A DNA stretch of 10,617 bases from Kiritimatiellia bacterium (GCA_017430155.1 JAFRNO010000062.1:1-10617); one strand, 5' to 3'; counted from the first letter of the stretch, positions 1 to 6,662 are shown. Numbers and translations: made by a program. Notes: a model not told the origin generated them from the sequence alone.

Positions 1-284
1 CGCACGGCCGCGCGCAGCAGCGCCGAGGGCGGGGAGGCGAAGACGTTGTAGGCGTCGCGCGCGACGCTGCCGTCCGCGCGGCGCACGACGAAGCTCGTCG
101 AGTCGAACGGCGCCGTCACGGTGACGGCGCCCTGGCGGGTGACGGAGAACGCGCCCGCCGGCGCCACCGCCGGGGGCCGGGCGTCCGTCGGGGTGACCGT
201 CCACGTCTTCGGCGGTTCGACCGAGGACGAGAAGCAGCCGGCGCAGAGGAGGAGCGCGGCCGAGGCGGCGGCGCGGGCGGTCAT
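1..284 (-). CDS. ABC-type transport auxiliary lipoprotein (PqiC/ABC_trans_aux-like), C-terminus cut off
   Basis: Reading leftward from an ATG at 284, the frame stays open to the window edge (94 residues visible). The N-terminus is a lipoprotein signal: a short Ala/Leu-rich segment ending LLLCAGC, so Cys17 would be the lipidated residue (Cys at -3 is unusual). The next part reads V-T-V-x-x-P-F-D-S, then VVRRADGSV, then RDAYNVFASPPSALLR. This resembles the N-terminal half of the PqiC/ABC_trans_aux family (probably PF03886), whose members pair a short beta-strand, a 'v-y-r' strand and an 'n-x-W-a-s-P' segment. Such lipoproteins sit in the periplasm and assist Mce/MlaD-type lipid transport. The ATG overlaps the phosphoesterase stop (ATGA), and GGAGCAGGG lies just upstream, so translation is probably coupled. 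No Mce, permease or ATPase partner is visible; it may lie beyond the left edge. The family call rests on pattern memory only. Confidence 0.72.
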   Translation of the reverse strand, partial: MTARAAASAALLLCAGCFSSSVEPPKTWTVTPTDARPPAVAPAGAFSVTRQGAVTVTAPFDSTSFVVRRADGSVARDAYNVFASPPSALLRAAV

Positions 285-1018
285 CTGCCCTGCTCCAGTC
301 TTTCGGCGCACCGGTCGGGAAGGCCGGCGTCGCGGATTCTCGCCTGCGCGGCGGCCACGTCGTACTCCAGGCGGCGGAAGCGGATCTGCCGCGCGGACAT
401 GTCGAAGAGCACGTACGACGCGCGCGGGTCCCCGTCGCGGGGCTGCCCCACGCTGCCGACGTTGATGAAGAGCTTCTGGCCGAACTCGTACGTGAAGTCG
501 CGCGCCTCGTAGTGCACCACGCCGCCGGGCGTGTTCGCGTAGATGATCGGCACGTGCGTGTGGCCGTGGAAGCAGATCTGCGTGTACTGGTAGTTGAAGT
601 TCGACTCCGCCTGCTGGTTGTCGAACACGTAGCCCCAGTGGTCCGGCATGTCCAGCGTGGCGTGCACGAGCATGAAGCCCATGACGGGCTTCTGGAGCGG
701 GAGGTTGTGCAGCCAGCTCATGTCGTCGTTCGTCAGCTGGCTGCGCGTCCACTCCACCACCTGCGCGGCGGCGGGGTGGAAGTCCGCGAGGTTCGTGTCG
801 AAGTACGACACGTAGTGGTCGTGGTTGCCCCGCACGACGGGGCACTGGAGCTCGTCGCGCACCACGCGGATGCACTCGGCGGGGGCGGCGTTGTAGCCCA
901 CCACGTCGCCCACGCACACGTAATGCGTGGCGCCCTGGGTCCGGGCGTCGTCCAGAACCGTCTGGAGCGCCTCGATGTTCGAGTGGATGTCACCGAGAAT
1001 GGCGTAGACTCTTCCCAC
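281..1018 (-). CDS. Calcineurin-like metallophosphoesterase (YfcE/MJ0936-type)
   Basis: This 245-residue protein has the full metallophosphoesterase signature: GDIHSN at 9-14 (metal ligands Asp10 and His12), GDVVGYN at 37-43 (Asp38), GNHDHY at 64-69 (Asn65, His66), His119 in LVHAT, and GHTHVP at 152-157 (His153, His155). NVGSVGQPRDGDPRASY at 186-202 is the usual C-terminal stretch of the compact single-domain cytoplasmic group (PF12850 type), which hydrolyses phosphodiesters or phosphomonoesters with two metals. The true substrate cannot be read from the sequence. The start is GTG at 1018: the MGRVYAILGD beginning matches the family and GGAAAGGA lies about 10 bases upstream. Only 18 bases separate it from the ispD stop, and that stop (TGA) is directly followed by the Shine-Dalgarno stretch. 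Its own stop overlaps the next start as ATGA, so the three genes form one transcription unit. No signal peptide is visible. Confidence 0.93.
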   Translation of the reverse strand: MGRVYAILGDIHSNIEALQTVLDDARTQGATHYVCVGDVVGYNAAPAECIRVVRDELQCPVVRGNHDHYVSYFDTNLADFHPAAAQVVEWTRSQLTNDDMSWLHNLPLQKPVMGFMLVHATLDMPDHWGYVFDNQQAESNFNYQYTQICFHGHTHVPIIYANTPGGVVHYEARDFTYEFGQKLFINVGSVGQPRDGDPRASYVLFDMSARQIRFRRLEYDVAAAQARIRDAGLPDRCAERLEQGR

Positions 1019-1036
1019 TGCGGACGCGTCCTTTCC

Positions 1037-1717
1037 TCAGCTCTTCAAGACGACGGCCGCCGCCATGCGGAGGTCCTCGACCGTGGTGATCTTCAGGTTC
1101 GGGACGTTCGTCTCGAAGATCTTCACCGGTTCGCCGATCAGCTCCACGGCGGAGGCGTCGTCCGTCACCTCCGCCTTCCTCTTCGCCACCTCCGCGTAGG
1201 CGCGGCGGATGAGGGACGCGCTGAACGCCTGCGGCGTCTGCACGGCCCAGAGCTTCGAGCGGTCCTCCGTGCGCGTCACGGTGGTGCCCTTCTCGACGAA
1301 CTTCACGGTGTCCCAGATGTGGCAGCCGACGACCGCCGCGCCCGTCCGCTTGGCGATCTTCACCGTCTCGGCGATCGTCTCGGGCTTCACGCACGGGCGC
1401 GCCCCGTCGTGGATCACGACGATGCGCGTGTCCGAATCGACCTCCTTGAGGCCGTTCATCACGGAATCCTGGCGCTTCACGCCGCCCGCCACGACCGCGC
1501 GGATCTTGGAAATGCCGAACATGCGCACGAGCGCCTTCGTGGCCACGATCTGGTCCTTCCGAACGACCACGACGATCTGGTCGACGTCCGTGCAGCGCTC
1601 GAACGCCAGCAGGCTCCAGGCCAGAACGGGCTTGGGACCGAGGTTCAGGAACGCCTTGTCCGTTCCCGCGCCCATCCGCTCGCTCTTTCCCGCGGCCACG
1701 ATGATTGCCGTCACCAT
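1037..1717 (-). CDS. ispD: 2-C-methyl-D-erythritol 4-phosphate cytidylyltransferase
   Basis: IspD joins CTP and 2-C-methyl-D-erythritol 4-phosphate to give CDP-ME in the cytoplasmic MEP pathway of isoprenoid synthesis. The 226-residue length is normal. All hallmarks are present: the nucleotide-binding loop AAGKSERMG at 8-16, Lys21 in DKAFL (counterpart of the catalytic Lys27 of E. coli), GGVKRQDSV at 78-86, HDGARP at 103-108, DTVK at 136-139, Arg153 and Lys209 (counterparts of the substrate-binding Arg157 and Lys213), TPQAF at 161-165, and TDDAS at 185-189. The ATG at 1717 is preceded by AAAGG about 10 bases upstream. It is the first gene of a unit with the phosphoesterase and the auxiliary lipoprotein, behind its own promoter at 1773-1801. 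No ispF follows, although IspD and IspF often neighbour or fuse; IspF must be encoded elsewhere. Confidence 0.97.
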   Translation of the reverse strand: MVTAIIVAAGKSERMGAGTDKAFLNLGPKPVLAWSLLAFERCTDVDQIVVVVRKDQIVATKALVRMFGISKIRAVVAGGVKRQDSVMNGLKEVDSDTRIVVIHDGARPCVKPETIAETVKIAKRTGAAVVGCHIWDTVKFVEKGTTVTRTEDRSKLWAVQTPQAFSASLIRRAYAEVAKRKAEVTDDASAVELIGEPVKIFETNVPNLKITTVEDLRMAAAVVLKS

Positions 1718-1772
1718 TAAATCTTGCCTTTCTCTTCTCTCTGTGGACAGTAGTCCGAAATCAATGGAGAGA

Positions 1773-1801
1773 AGTATATCAAAAAAGACGCGGCGCGTCC
1801 A
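1773..1801 (-). promoter_or_regulatory. Putative sigma-70 type promoter of ispD
   Basis: On the minus strand TATACT at 1773-1778 is preceded by TGA, giving an extended -10 (TGn-TATACT). A weak -35, TGGACG at 1796-1801, lies at 17-base spacing. Transcription would start near 1766, giving a leader of about 48 bases. The promoter overlaps the terminator of the preceding operon. Assigned from consensus matching only. Confidence 0.55.
1781..1799 (-). terminator. Rho-independent terminator after the kduI-kduD-lptF/G-like operon
   Basis: On the minus strand GACGC, a 3-base GCC loop and GCGTC (1787-1799) form a 5-bp stem made mostly of G-C pairs, directly followed by six T (1781-1786). It begins 7 bases after the permease stop codon. 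The stem is short but has the classic layout. It sits inside the ispD promoter, so some read-through may also reach ispD. Confidence 0.65.
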
Positions 1802-1805
1802 GCGT

Positions 1806-2918
1806 TCATCGGTTCCGCCAGAACAGGTACGCGCCCAGGGAGAGGAACACGAGGTCGGGCAGGACCGCCGCCGGGAACGGCGCCAGCCACCCGCGCGCGG
1901 CGAGCACCATGCAGAGGATCGTGAGTCCGTAGAACGCGAAGAACATCCCCAGCGCGCCGACGATGCCTAGGAATACGCTCTGCCGCCCCGTCGCGATGCC
2001 CATCGGGATCGCGAAAAGCGTGATGACGAGGCAGGCGAACGGCGCGACGAGCTTCGCCCAGACGTCGTAGCGGTACCTCCGCCGCGTCTGCTCCTCGAGA
2101 TTGGGGTGTTCGTCCAGGTAGTCGCGGCGGTCGCGCGTGGACATGTAGGCCCACTCGCAGTTTTCCAGCGCCATGATCTCGGGGCGCTCGTCGAACTCGG
2201 GGAAGCAGCGCAGTCCGCCGCCGTCCGCCGGCACCGACGGGTCCGGCGTCTCCACGCCGTTCTCGTACCGGACCACGCGCGGCGCGTAAAAGTACCACAT
2301 GTCGCCCTTGTAGACGGCGCGGGGCGACGAGATCCGGCGTTCGCGGCGCGCGGAGAGGTCCACCACCGGACCCGTGTCGCGCACCGTCACCTGCACGTTC
2401 TCCAGGGCCGTCTCGCCGCGGGACCGGACCATGTTCGCCCGCCAGTGGCGCCCGGACCGCTCGTTGACGTAGAGGATCCGGTTCGCGTCGCCCATCGCCG
2501 CGACGTCGAAGTGCACGTCCTTGAACTGCTTCGCCCACGGGCTGTAGCGCGGCACGTACGACTCGTTCACCCACCAGACGGCGCACGCCATGAGCGCCGC
2601 CGTCGCGAGGACCGGCTTCACGATCGTGAAGAACCCGATGCCGCTCGCGCGCATCGCCACGACCTCCGAGTGCCGGCAGAAGCGCCACATCGTGTAGAGC
2701 GTGGCCAGCATCAGGCACGCCGGCGCCATCCACTGGAAATACGGCGCGAAATACCCCGCGAGGTACGTCGCCGCCGCCGAGACGCCGGGCTTCGCCGCCA
2801 TGAGCCGGCTGAACGAACCGAAGAGCTCGAACAGCAGGTAGACGGAGATGAATCCCGTCAGGCAGTAGAACAGCGGGACGCAGAACTCGCGGAGGATGTA
2901 GCGCGTGAGGATCTTCAT
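1806..2918 (-). CDS. LptF/LptG-family permease (YjgP/YjgQ)
   Basis: The family forms the transmembrane part of the LptB2FG ABC transporter, which pulls lipopolysaccharide out of the inner membrane toward the LptC-A-D bridge. The 370-residue protein shows the family layout: MKILTRYILREF start, TM1 about 12-34, TM2 about 50-78, TM3 about 98-118, a periplasmic beta-jellyroll region about 120-285, then TM4 about 287-309, TM5 about 314-340 and TM6 about 345-367. RHSEVVAMRASGIG at 82-95 is the conserved cytoplasmic segment between TM2 and TM3, and the final W-x-x-x-P...LPDLVF pattern is family-like. LptF and LptG are hard to tell apart; the features lean slightly to LptG. The usual paired second permease is not adjacent. 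The start lies 9 bases after the kduD stop with no clear Shine-Dalgarno, suggesting translational coupling to kduD, an unusual partner. Confidence 0.88.
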   Translation of the reverse strand: MKILTRYILREFCVPLFYCLTGFISVYLLFELFGSFSRLMAAKPGVSAAATYLAGYFAPYFQWMAPACLMLATLYTMWRFCRHSEVVAMRASGIGFFTIVKPVLATAALMACAVWWVNESYVPRYSPWAKQFKDVHFDVAAMGDANRILYVNERSGRHWRANMVRSRGETALENVQVTVRDTGPVVDLSARRERRISSPRAVYKGDMWYFYAPRVVRYENGVETPDPSVPADGGGLRCFPEFDERPEIMALENCEWAYMSTRDRRDYLDEHPNLEEQTRRRYRYDVWAKLVAPFACLVITLFAIPMGIATGRQSVFLGIVGALGMFFAFYGLTILCMVLAARGWLAPFPAAVLPDLVFLSLGAYLFWRNR

Positions 2919-2927
2919 GGGCAGGTG

Positions 2928-3692
2928 CTACCGCGCGAGCCAGCCTCCGTCGCAGGCGTACATGAAGCCGGTCACGTAGTCGCTCGCCGGTGAGGCGAGG
3001 AACACGCAGAGCCCCTTCAGGTCGTCGGGCGTGCCCCAGCGCCCCGCGGGGATGCGGTCGAGGATCGCCTTGTTGCGCTTCTTGTCCTCGCGGATCGGAC
3101 GCGTGTTCTCCGTGGCGATGTAGCCCGGCGCGATCGCGTTCACGCAGATGCCGTGCTTCGAGAGCTCGTTCGCCATGAGCATCGTGAGCGACTTGATGCC
3201 GCCCTTCGCCGCCGCGTAGCCGGGGATGAGGATGCCGCCCTGGAACGAGAGCATCGAGCCGATGTTGATGATCTTGCCGCCCTGGCCCTGCGCGATCATC
3301 TGGCGCGCCGCCGCCTGGCTGAGGAAGAACGGCGTGGAGAGGTTGATCGAGATCACGTCGTTCCAGTTCTTGGCCGAGTGCTCCACGAACGGCTCGCGGC
3401 GGATGATGCCCGCGTTGTTCACGAGGATGTCGAGGCGGCCGAGCGCCTTCACCACCTTCGCGACGATCTTCGGGCTCTCCTTCTCGCCCTTCGCGAGGTC
3501 CGCCTTGACGCAGAGGACCTTCCGCCCGAGCGCCTTGACCTTCTCCGCCGTCTCCGACATGTCGATCACGTCGACGATCGCGATGTCCGCGCCCGCCTCG
3601 GCGAGCCCCAGCGCGTACGCCTGGCCGATGCCGCGCCCCGCGCCCGTCACCACGGCCACCTTGCCGTCCAGCTTGAATTTCTCCAGAATCAT
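2928..3692 (-). CDS. kduD: 2-dehydro-3-deoxy-D-gluconate 5-dehydrogenase
   Basis: KduD is an NAD(H)-dependent short-chain dehydrogenase that interconverts 2,5-diketo-3-deoxygluconate and 2-keto-3-deoxygluconate (KDG), the step after KduI in breakdown of pectin- or glycosaminoglycan-derived unsaturated uronates. The 254-residue length matches E. coli KduD (253). Classical SDR elements: TGAGRGIG at 16-23 (cofactor loop), Asp41 at the end of beta2 (favours NAD), NNAG at 92-95, Ser146, Tyr159 and Lys163 (YAAAK), and the PG turn at 189-190. LDGKVAVVTGAGRGIGQ and the ending ACDGGWLAR are typical of KduD. I chose the ATG at 3692 because GAGAGGAG lies about 5 bases upstream; the in-frame codons extending to 3725 run through that ribosome site and the repeat. 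It follows kduI, as in many uronate loci. A general SDR with another sugar substrate is possible, but the kduI neighbour argues against it. Confidence 0.94.
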   Translation of the reverse strand: MILEKFKLDGKVAVVTGAGRGIGQAYALGLAEAGADIAIVDVIDMSETAEKVKALGRKVLCVKADLAKGEKESPKIVAKVVKALGRLDILVNNAGIIRREPFVEHSAKNWNDVISINLSTPFFLSQAAARQMIAQGQGGKIINIGSMLSFQGGILIPGYAAAKGGIKSLTMLMANELSKHGICVNAIAPGYIATENTRPIREDKKRNKAILDRIPAGRWGTPDDLKGLCVFLASPASDYVTGFMYACDGGWLAR

Positions 3693-3713
3693 CTTCGCTC
3701 CTCTCGCTAGTTG

Positions 3714-3741
3714 TTCACTATTCACTATTAACTATTCACTT
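3714..3741. repeat. Heptanucleotide tandem repeat between kduI and kduD
   Basis: On the plus strand four 7-base units run head to tail: TTCACTA, TTCACTA, TTAACTA, TTCACTT. It is the most AT-rich stretch in this part of the window. On the transcribed strand it carries stop codons in several frames. It lies between the kduI hairpin and the kduD ribosome site. Confidence 0.85.
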
Positions 3742-3766
3742 GCAATCAGCGCAACGCGCTGATTGC
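3742..3766 (-). other. Perfect 11-bp hairpin spanning the kduI stop codon
   Basis: GCAATCAGCGC (3742-3752) and GCGCTGATTGC (3756-3766) are exact reverse complements around a 3-base loop. The transcribed hairpin covers the last codons of kduI and its TGA (3748-3746). No U-run follows, so it is not a standard terminator. It could stabilise or process the kduI-kduD transcript, or adjust how much kduD is made relative to kduI. Confidence 0.8.
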
Positions 3767-4576
3767 GATCCCGTCCATGTCGTCGAACACCTGGTTCTCG
3801 CCACCCATGGCCCAGCAGAAGGTGTACGCGCGCGTGCCCACGCCCGCGTGGATCGACCACATCGGGCTCACCACCACGTCGTGGTTGTGCATCGCGAGGT
3901 GGCGCGTCTCGTCGCCCGCGCCCATGAAGTGGAACACCGCCGCGTCCGGCGCGATGTCGAAGTACATGTACATCTCCGTGCGGCGCTCGTGCGTGTGCGC
4001 GGGCATCGTGTTCCAGTTGCTGCCCGGCTCGAGGCGCGTGAAGCCCATCACGAGCTGGCAGCTCTCGCACTTGCCGGGGAGGATGAACTGGTGGATCGTG
4101 CGGACGTTGCAGTCCTCCACCGTGCCGAGGTGGCGGTGGTTCGCGTCCTCGAACTTGATGAGCTTCGTGGGATACTCCTTGTGCGCGGGATAGCTCGCGA
4201 GGTAGAACTCGGCCGGCTTCTTCGCGGCATTCGAGGCGAGCAGCACCTTCTTCGCGCCCTTGCCCACGTAGAGGACGTCAAGCGGACGCAGCGCGTACTT
4301 CTTGCCGTCCACGGTCACCGTGCCCGGGCCGCCGATGTTGAGGATGCCGAGCTCGCGGCGCTCGCAGAAGTAGTCGCTCGCGAGCTCCTTGCCCGCCGGC
4401 AGCCCGAGCGGCTTCGTGGTGGGCACCGCGAAGCCCGCGATGCCGCGCTCCACCTCGCAGTACATCAGGTTCACCTTGCCCTTCTCGTAGAGCTTGGTGT
4501 TGAGGAACGCCGCGCGCAGTTCCTCCGTGGTCATGCGCCGGTATTCGTTCTTGCCGGTCGTGTAGCGTACTTCCAT
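3746..4576 (-). CDS. kduI: 5-dehydro-4-deoxy-D-glucuronate isomerase
   Basis: KduI isomerises 5-keto-4-deoxyuronate (DKI), formed from unsaturated uronates released by polysaccharide lyases, to 2,5-diketo-3-deoxygluconate, which KduD reduces. The 276-residue bicupin matches E. coli KduI (278). The zinc ligands are all present: His194, His196 and Glu201 in MPAHTHERRTEMYMYF and His243 in WSIHAGVG, each two below the E. coli numbers (196, 198, 203, 245). GILNIGGPG, PLDVLYVGKG, and the C-terminal GGENQVFDDMD are family signatures. The start is the ATG at 4576: AAGGAG lies 7 bases upstream and the MEVRY start matches the family. An in-frame ATG at 4606 lies in the promoter and ribosome-site region and is not used. 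It heads the kduI-kduD-permease operon behind a promoter at 4608-4616. No KdgR-type operator was recognised. Confidence 0.97.
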   Translation of the reverse strand: MEVRYTTGKNEYRRMTTEELRAAFLNTKLYEKGKVNLMYCEVERGIAGFAVPTTKPLGLPAGKELASDYFCERRELGILNIGGPGTVTVDGKKYALRPLDVLYVGKGAKKVLLASNAAKKPAEFYLASYPAHKEYPTKLIKFEDANHRHLGTVEDCNVRTIHQFILPGKCESCQLVMGFTRLEPGSNWNTMPAHTHERRTEMYMYFDIAPDAAVFHFMGAGDETRHLAMHNHDVVVSPMWSIHAGVGTRAYTFCWAMGGENQVFDDMDGIAISALR

Positions 4577-4607
4577 TTGAGACTCCTTCTGGTTGTAAAG
4601 ACGCAAT

Positions 4608-4616
4608 AGTATACCA
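4608..4616 (-). promoter_or_regulatory. Putative extended -10 promoter of kduI
   Basis: Minus-strand TGG-TATACT (TATACT at 4608-4613, TG at 4616-4615) is an extended -10. The -35 position falls in the GC-rich palindrome and shows no match. Transcription would begin about 25 bases before the kduI ATG. The bases after the -10 (ATTGCG) resemble those at the beta-helix and rpsO promoters. Confidence 0.5.
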
Positions 4617-4626
4617 TAAACCGGGC

Positions 4627-4646
4627 GGCCGCGCGGGAGCGCGGCC
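4627..4646. repeat. REP-like GC-rich palindrome, copy 1
   Basis: GGCCGCGC (4627-4634), a 4-base loop and GCGCGGCC (4639-4646) form a perfect 8-bp all-G/C stem. It begins 8 bases after the stop codon of the beta-helix gene and ends just upstream of the kduI promoter. Without a U-run it is not a clear terminator. Read on the minus strand it shares GGGAG, then GGCCGCGCT, with copy 2 at 6774-6798. Confidence 0.75.
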
Positions 4647-4654
4647 CTCCCCCG

Positions 4655-6604
4655 TCACCGCGCGCTCTGGTCGGCGTCAAGCCCGGGCATGTCGCGCGCG
4701 CCCACGGGACCGCCGTCCGAGGCGAGCGTCCAGCCGGGCGAGCCGGGCTTCAGACGGTAGTCGCGCTTCGCGGGGTCAACGAACTGCGGCTCGGCGAAGA
4801 CGGAGTCGAGGTCCATCTGCAGCTCCTTCACGTAGTCCGCCCAGGGGTAGAGGCGCCGGTCCTTGCCCTCCTTCCAGCGCATCGTCGGCACGTCCCCCTC
4901 GTTCCACACGAGGTTGCGCGCGTGCAGGAGGCCGTACCGCCAGTCGAGCGCACTGCGGCACGTCCACTCCGTGGCGCGGCAGAAGATGTTGTCGCGTACG
5001 ACGAAATTCGTGGTCGCGGCCCGGTTCGAGTAGTACATGAGGTGCGCGCCGTTGGGGTCGGGACGCTGCTCGTGCGCCCAGCCGGACCCGGCGTCCACGC
5101 ACGTGTTGTGCTCGAAGCGGATGTTGCGCGTGAGCTTCGCGTTCCAGTACTCGAACGAGTACTCGCTGTTCCAGATCACGTTGTCGCGCCACGTCACGTC
5201 CGTCTCGTCGTCGTTGCGCCCCTGGTTCGTGAGCGCCGCGTCGTAGACCTCCCACAGGCGGTTGCGCTCCACGAGGTTGCCCGCGCAGTTGCCCCAGAAC
5301 TCGATGCCGTTGCCGAAGCGGACGGGATAGAGGATCCGGTTCGTCTTCTCGTCGCGCCGCCAGAACTGGAGCCCGCCCCCGATCCAGCAGATGTCGCAGT
5401 TGCGGATCGTGATGTTGCGCGTCGAGCCGCCGCCGAACCCGTGCGCCGCGCCGTAGCGCACCCAGAGGCCGTCGTACACGACGTCGTGCCGGCCGTTCTC
5501 GTTCACGACATGCCGCGTCATCGCGAGCTCGATCGACTTGAACGCCTCGCCCGGGTTGCGCGGGAACTTCACCACTACGCGCATGTCCTCGGGATCGTAC
5601 CAGAAGTCCAGGTCATTCTCCATGCGGACCGACTTCTCCCACTTCGGGGTCTTCGGCACGTCCCAGTCGGGATTGCGCCACTTCTTCACGCCCCATCGCG
5701 CGCCGTGGTCGCAGATGAAGATGCCCACGTCCGCAGGGATTGAGACGTCCGCGTCCACCTCCGCGCGCCACGCGCCGAGGATGCGGAAGTCGAACGTGCC
5801 GCCCACGGGCAGCACGTCGCCGATCGCGAGGTGGAAGCACGGGTCGGCCGTGAGCTTCGCGCCCTTGATCTCCGTGAGCAGCACCGACACCTCGCGCCAG
5901 TCCGCGCCGACCAGCTGGTCGCGCCGCAGGAGGCCGCCCGCGTGCGAACCGGTCCACGGGAAGCGGTTCTGCATGAGCCGCACGCCCTTGAGCGGGAACG
6001 GCTTCGACGCGCGCACCTGCATCTTGAGGAGGACCGTGCCGGGGAACCCCTTCATCTTCGGCCCCCAGATCTGGATGAGGTGCGGTCCCCGCCGCGCGCC
6101 CTCCCCCGTGCACGTCACGCGCCAGAACGGCGCGCCGCCCTCCTCGGACATCTTCCGCAAAGTCCCCTTCATGCCTTCCTGGAACGACGGCCCGCATTCA
6201 TCGCCTGCGGACGGCGTCCACACCGCCTCGTGCAACTTCGGCGAAGCGATGCGCGTGGACCAGAATCCCGGCTTCAACTCAAACCAGTCCTCGGGGCGCG
6301 ACCGGTCCACGGACTGCTGGAGAATGGGCTTCGGACCCGTGCCGTAGCTCATGTACGTGACGGGGTTCCCGAGCTCGCCCGAACGCGGCGCGAGCGTCCC
6401 GCGCCAGAGTCCGCCGCGCCTGAAGCGCACGACGTCGCCGGGACGCAGTTCCGCCGCGTTCACCTTCTCGAGCGACCGCCACGCCGCCTGCGGACTCGTC
6501 CCCGCCGCCGCGTCGTCGCCCGCCGCGCTGTCCACGTAGTAGTCGGCGCCCCCCGCCGACAGCACCACCATCGCCGCCCCCGCAATTCCTAAAAATTTCT
6601 TCAT
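4655..6604 (-). CDS. Secreted right-handed parallel beta-helix protein with a probable carbohydrate-binding jelly-roll insertion
   Basis: The 649-residue protein starts with a Sec signal peptide (MKKFLGIAGAAMVVLSAGGA, cleavage about 20). Residues 21-100 (DYYVDSAAGDD...GTSPQAAWRSL...RPGDVVRFRRG) are the N-terminal cap seen in pectate-lyase-like beta-helix proteins. Residues about 135-283 break the helix pattern: alternating strands with WRVTCTGEG, LLKMQVRASKPF, DWREVSVLLTE and FHLAIGDVL, like CBM4/9-type jelly rolls. Residues about 285-625 return to beta-helix coils with NxI/NxV turns (RNITIRNCDICWIGG, NLVERNRLWEV, VTWRDNVIWNS, IRFEHNTCVDAG, FVVRDNIFCRA). No catalytic lyase or hydrolase motif could be confirmed. 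The kduI-kduD neighbours suggest action on, or binding to, uronate polysaccharide. I chose the ATG at 6604 (AAGGAAC upstream, signal peptide next); the longer frame to 6676 crosses the promoter. It appears to be transcribed alone. Confidence 0.82.
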   Translation of the reverse strand: MKKFLGIAGAAMVVLSAGGADYYVDSAAGDDAAAGTSPQAAWRSLEKVNAAELRPGDVVRFRRGGLWRGTLAPRSGELGNPVTYMSYGTGPKPILQQSVDRSRPEDWFELKPGFWSTRIASPKLHEAVWTPSAGDECGPSFQEGMKGTLRKMSEEGGAPFWRVTCTGEGARRGPHLIQIWGPKMKGFPGTVLLKMQVRASKPFPLKGVRLMQNRFPWTGSHAGGLLRRDQLVGADWREVSVLLTEIKGAKLTADPCFHLAIGDVLPVGGTFDFRILGAWRAEVDADVSIPADVGIFICDHGARWGVKKWRNPDWDVPKTPKWEKSVRMENDLDFWYDPEDMRVVVKFPRNPGEAFKSIELAMTRHVVNENGRHDVVYDGLWVRYGAAHGFGGGSTRNITIRNCDICWIGGGLQFWRRDEKTNRILYPVRFGNGIEFWGNCAGNLVERNRLWEVYDAALTNQGRNDDETDVTWRDNVIWNSEYSFEYWNAKLTRNIRFEHNTCVDAGSGWAHEQRPDPNGAHLMYYSNRAATTNFVVRDNIFCRATEWTCRSALDWRYGLLHARNLVWNEGDVPTMRWKEGKDRRLYPWADYVKELQMDLDSVFAEPQFVDPAKRDYRLKPGSPGWTLASDGGPVGARDMPGLDADQSAR

Positions 6605-6653
6605 TTTGTTCCTTGCTCTTTCTCGATTACTTGCTGGTTTCACCGATGGCGAT

Positions 6654-6662
6654 AGTATACCA
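6654..6662 (-). promoter_or_regulatory. Putative extended -10 promoter of the beta-helix gene
   Basis: Minus-strand TGG-TATACT (TATACT at 6654-6659), followed by ATCGCC. No convincing -35 is seen at 16-18 bases. The leader would be about 43 bases and contains AAGGAAC before the ATG at 6604. Confidence 0.5.

Noticed and set aside
121..465. 114-codon plus-strand open frame at the left end
   Set aside because: Arg/Ala-rich translation; overlaps the lipoprotein start and the phosphoesterase C-terminus on the other strand, both better supported.
1022..1031. Perfect 10-base palindrome GGACGCGTCC before the phosphoesterase start
   Set aside because: No loop, short, and common by chance in GC-rich DNA; it merely fills the spacer between the ribosome site and the GTG.
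512..1720. 402-codon plus-strand open frame antisense to the phosphoesterase and ispD
   Set aside because: Same shadow composition (Val/His/Arg/Asp-rich), no recognisable domain, no ribosome site; both opposite genes are certain.
2106..2993. 295-codon plus-strand open frame antisense to the LptF/G-like gene
   Set aside because: Basic, low-complexity translation typical of an antisense shadow; the permease has clear membrane topology.
4621..4660. Palindrome after the beta-helix gene considered as a Rho-independent terminator
   Set aside because: Strong stem but no T-run follows on the minus strand (GCCCGGTTTATGG), so it is recorded as a REP-like repeat instead.
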